DNA of 46,949 nucleotides, taken from the NCBI RefSeq assembly GCF_024124375.1, contig NZ_JAMXRZ010000018.1, positions 1 to 46,949 of the forward strand. Reading direction: 5' to 3'. Each line of letters opens with the position of its first letter. Within the stretch, counting starts at the first letter, position 1. Positions 44,715 through 46,949 of this stretch are shown one piece after another. A program made the translations under genes and the position numbers. The notes beneath the pieces are model-generated. The model ran no database searches. It saw nothing but the letters and a program-made list of their open reading frames with translations, and had not been told where the DNA came from. The DNA comes from Klenkia sp. PcliD-1-E (GTDB taxonomy: Bacteria; Actinomycetota; Actinomycetes; Mycobacteriales; Geodermatophilaceae).

Positions 44715-46505
44715 TCAGCGGCGCGACCCCGCCTTCTCGGCCGCGGCCAGGAACTCCTGCCGGCTGGCCAGGTTGGCCTCGGCCTCGCTGATCCGCTTGG
44801 CGTCACCGGCCGCCTTGGCCTTGGCCAGCTGGTCGGCCGCCTTCTCGGCAGCCGCGCGCAGCGAGGTCAGCATCGGGTTCTCGGCCACCACGCGCGGACG
44901 CGAGGAGTCGGCCGCGCCGCGGACCTTCTCCTCGACGGCCTGCATCCGGTCCTCCAGGGAGCGCATGGCCTCGCGCGGGACGTGCCCGATCGCGTCGTAG
45001 CGCTCCTGGATCTTGCGCAGCGCGTTCTGCGCGCCCCGCAGGTCCCGGCTCGGGTCGAGCTTCTCCGCCTCGACGAGCAGGGCCTCCTTCTTCTCCTGGT
45101 TCGCCCGCTGCTCGGAGTTGCGTGCCTTGTCCGACTCCGAGCGGGCGTTGAAGAAGACGTCCTGCGCGGCGCGGAACTTCTTCCACAGGTCGTCGTCGGT
45201 GTCCCGGCCGGTGCGCGGCACGGCCTTCCAGCGGTCCATCAGGCTGCGCATGGCCGCCGACGTGGGACCCCACTCGGTCGAGGTGGACAGCTTCTCGGCC
45301 TCGGCGATGAGCGCCTGCTTGGCCGCGCGGGACTCGGCGCGCTGCACGTCCAGGGCCGCGAAGTGCGACCCCCGGCGGCGACCGAAGGCGTCGCGGGCCG
45401 CCGCGAAGCGCGTCCACAGCGCCTCGTCGGTCTTGCGGTCGATGCCCTTGATCGTCTTCCACTCCTCGACGATCGCCTTGAGCCGGTCGCCGGCGGCCTT
45501 CCACTGCGTCGACTCGGCGCCGATCGTCTCGGCCTCGGCGATGAGCGCCTCCTTGCGGGCGACCTGCTCGGCGCGTGCCTTGGCCTTCTCCGCGCGCGAG
45601 ACCGCCGCGGCGGCCTCGGAGGCGTCGATGATGGTGCCCAGCCGCGAGGCCAGCGCCGGCAGGTCGCCGACGACGTCGGCGGTGGGCACCTGCTCGGCCA
45701 GGGCCTGCGCCTTGGCGCGGATCTCGGCGGGGTTGCCGGTGTGGGCCCGCAGGCGGGCCTCCAGCAGCCCGACCTCGGTGGCGAGGTCGTCGTAGCGGCG
45801 GCCGTAGTGGGCCAGCCCCTCGGCCGGCTCGCCGGCCTGCCAGGACCCGACCGCGCGCTCGCCGCCGTCCGCGGTGCGGACGTAGACGGTGCCGTCGTCG
45901 TCGACCCGGCCCCACTGCGTGGGGTCCGAAGCAGGGGCAGCCGGGGCGGCGGGTGCCGCCGGGGTGGCGGCCGGCGCCGCGGGCGCGGACACGGCGGCCG
46001 TGCCGTCCTCGGCGGGGGTCTCGGCCGGAGCATCGGCGGTGGTCTCGGTGCCGGTCTGGGCGGGGTCGGTGCCGGCGACGGTGTCGTCGGCCCGGACCGG
46101 GGTGTCGGCGGCCTCGGCGACGGCGGTCTCGTCGGGGACGGTTGCCGCGCTCGACCCGTCCGCCGCGTCAGCTGCACCGTCGTCCTCGGAGGCGCCGACC
46201 GCGTCGCTGGTCTCCGCGGTCTCGGACACGTCGAGCGCGTCCCCGGCCGCCGGCACGTCGGCGGCGGCGACCACCTCGGCGGCGCCGGGCACCTCCTCCG
46301 TACCGCCCTCCCCCTCCGCGGGCGCCGGGGGAGGCGTGGTCACCTCGTCGGACGGGTCCCCGGCCGCGGGGTCGGCGAGGGCGGCGTCCTCGGGCTGGGG
46401 GGAGGCGGGGGTCCCGGCCCCGGGGGTGACGGCGTCCGAACCGGCGACCTCGGGGGTCGGCTCCGGCTGCGGGGTCACGTCTGCGGTGTTCTCCGTGCTC
46501 GACAC
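44715..46505 (-). CDS. DUF349 domain protein
   Basis: 596 residues. The first ~195 are acidic, Ala/Pro/Asp/Glu/Thr-rich and disordered. From VDDDGTVYVRTADGGERAVGSWQAG on comes a folded part with at least three helical DUF349 repeats of about 75 residues (each with a W-x-(A/S)-x(6)-L...(W/Y)K-x(n)-R...LW-x-(R/K)F pattern; e.g. STQWKAAGDRLKAIVEEWK and STEWGPTSAAMRSLMDRWK). The rest is coiled coil. The M. tuberculosis counterpart is Rv2731. Function unknown. GTG 46505; minus-strand GACTCT (46511-46516) lies 5 nt upstream. Confidence 0.9.
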   Translation of the reverse strand: MSSTENTADVTPQPEPTPEVAGSDAVTPGAGTPASPQPEDAALADPAAGDPSDEVTTPPPAPAEGEGGTEEVPGAAEVVAAADVPAAGDALDVSETAETSDAVGASEDDGAADAADGSSAATVPDETAVAEAADTPVRADDTVAGTDPAQTGTETTADAPAETPAEDGTAAVSAPAAPAATPAAPAAPAAPASDPTQWGRVDDDGTVYVRTADGGERAVGSWQAGEPAEGLAHYGRRYDDLATEVGLLEARLRAHTGNPAEIRAKAQALAEQVPTADVVGDLPALASRLGTIIDASEAAAAVSRAEKAKARAEQVARKEALIAEAETIGAESTQWKAAGDRLKAIVEEWKTIKGIDRKTDEALWTRFAAARDAFGRRRGSHFAALDVQRAESRAAKQALIAEAEKLSTSTEWGPTSAAMRSLMDRWKAVPRTGRDTDDDLWKKFRAAQDVFFNARSESDKARNSEQRANQEKKEALLVEAEKLDPSRDLRGAQNALRKIQERYDAIGHVPREAMRSLEDRMQAVEEKVRGAADSSRPRVVAENPMLTSLRAAAEKAADQLAKAKAAGDAKRISEAEANLASRQEFLAAAEKAGSRR

Positions 46506-46549
46506 GCAGCAGAGTCTTCCACGGTGCGATCGGCGACACTCCCCCCGTG
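46503..46549. promoter_or_regulatory. divergent leaderless promoters: DUF349 (-) and dioxygenase-like gene (+)
   Basis: Minus-strand GACTCT (46511-46516) sits 5 nt from GTG 46505. Plus-strand GACACT (46535-46540) sits 6 nt from GTG 46547. The whole divergent gap is 41 bp. Confidence 0.45.
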
Positions 46550-46949
46550 AGCCCGGACCCCTCCTCGACGCTGATCGCCGTCGCGTTCTGCCCGCACCCG
46601 GCCGTGCTGCTGCCGCGGGTGCCGGTCCCGGCGGGTACCGCGACCGACCGGCTGCGGGTGGCGTGCGGGGAGGCGCTGCAGACGGTGCTCGGGCTGCGAC
46701 CGGACGCCCTGCTGGTGGTCGGCGACGGCCCGGCCGGGGTGCGGTACGGACCCGGCGACGCGGCCGACCTGGCCGTCCACGGGGCCGACGGGCGGCTGCC
46801 CTTCGCCGGTCGGGTGCGGCCCGGTGGCCACCCGCTGCCGCTGCCGCACGCCGTCGGCGCCTGGCTGCTGGACCAGGCCGGGTACGACGGACTCCGCCTC
46901 GGCGTGGCCCCGGGCGACCTGGCCGGTGCGCTCACCGGCCTGCCCGGAC
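46547..46949 (+). CDS. class III extradiol dioxygenase-like protein, partial
   Basis: The first 134 codons of a gene cut by the window end. It reads (GTG)SPDPSSTLIAVAFCPHPAVLLPRV, with the FCPHPAVLLP motif and ALLVVGDGPAG of the extradiol-dioxygenase subunit-B-like proteins found upstream of miaA (Rv2728c type). Codons end in G or C almost throughout. Its active enzyme function is unproven in the family. miaA and dapF are expected next. Confidence 0.75.
   Translation, partial: MSPDPSSTLIAVAFCPHPAVLLPRVPVPAGTATDRLRVACGEALQTVLGLRPDALLVVGDGPAGVRYGPGDAADLAVHGADGRLPFAGRVRPGGHPLPLPHAVGAWLLDQAGYDGLRLGVAPGDLAGALTGLPG

Overview
The window is chromosomal DNA of a very GC-rich actinomycete. Almost every codon ends in G or C, starts are often GTG, and many starts appear leaderless (an actinobacterial -10 hexamer 6 to 8 nt before the start codon). 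The gene order (thyX-dapA-rnj, ftsK-rimO-pgsA-clgR, pspA, lhr-DUF3046-recA-recX, gluABCD, miaB, DUF349) matches the conserved actinobacterial recA/ftsK neighbourhood, known in part from Mycobacterium, Corynebacterium and Streptomyces. Gene content suggests Geodermatophilaceae or a close relative. That placement is inference, because no taxonomic marker is complete here.

Layout. 1-401: 3' end of 23S rRNA, 5S rRNA and a strong rrn terminator. 431-4450: accessory genes: a DUF2461 and GNAT pair, divergent from a YcaQ-type DNA glycosylase, then a three-gene minus-strand unit (a 44-residue ORF, a ribbon-helix-helix protein and a DUF4097 beta-repeat protein). 4477-7865: thyX, dapA and RNase J. 7963-9906: an S9 prolyl oligopeptidase on the opposite strand, ending against rnj at a large bidirectional hairpin. 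9988-15203: ftsK, rimO, pgsA and clgR, the last with a palindrome that fits ClgR autoregulation. 15294-24442: a TetR regulator, a kinase-like DUF4032 protein, a complete ABC sugar importer (lipoprotein, two permeases, ATPase), a GH13 alpha-glucosidase and a convergent PfkB sugar kinase, together a likely alpha-glucoside import and breakdown unit. 24572-25420: pspA.

25438-37924 is rich in DNA repair: Nei2-type glycosylase, Lhr helicase, recA with a perfect SOS box, and an unusually long recX. Between them lie a membrane-anchored ABM protein, an acyl-CoA dehydrogenase, a mycothiol-dependent-isomerase-like protein, a 33-residue membrane ORF, DUF3046, and an NmrA/HxlR pair with a perfect operator. 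37999-41798: one unknown protein and a glutamate-type ABC importer (gluA-gluB-gluC-gluD on the minus strand). 41940-46949: miaB, DUF4192, DUF349 and the start of a dioxygenase-like gene cut by the window end.

No prophage, insertion sequence, CRISPR array or tRNA gene was seen. The most interesting signals are regulatory and small-ORF scale: widespread leaderless promoters, two short ORFs with strong coding signatures, nose-to-nose -10 boxes, several perfect operators, and a two-part intergenic motif shared by the recA and DUF4192 upstream regions.
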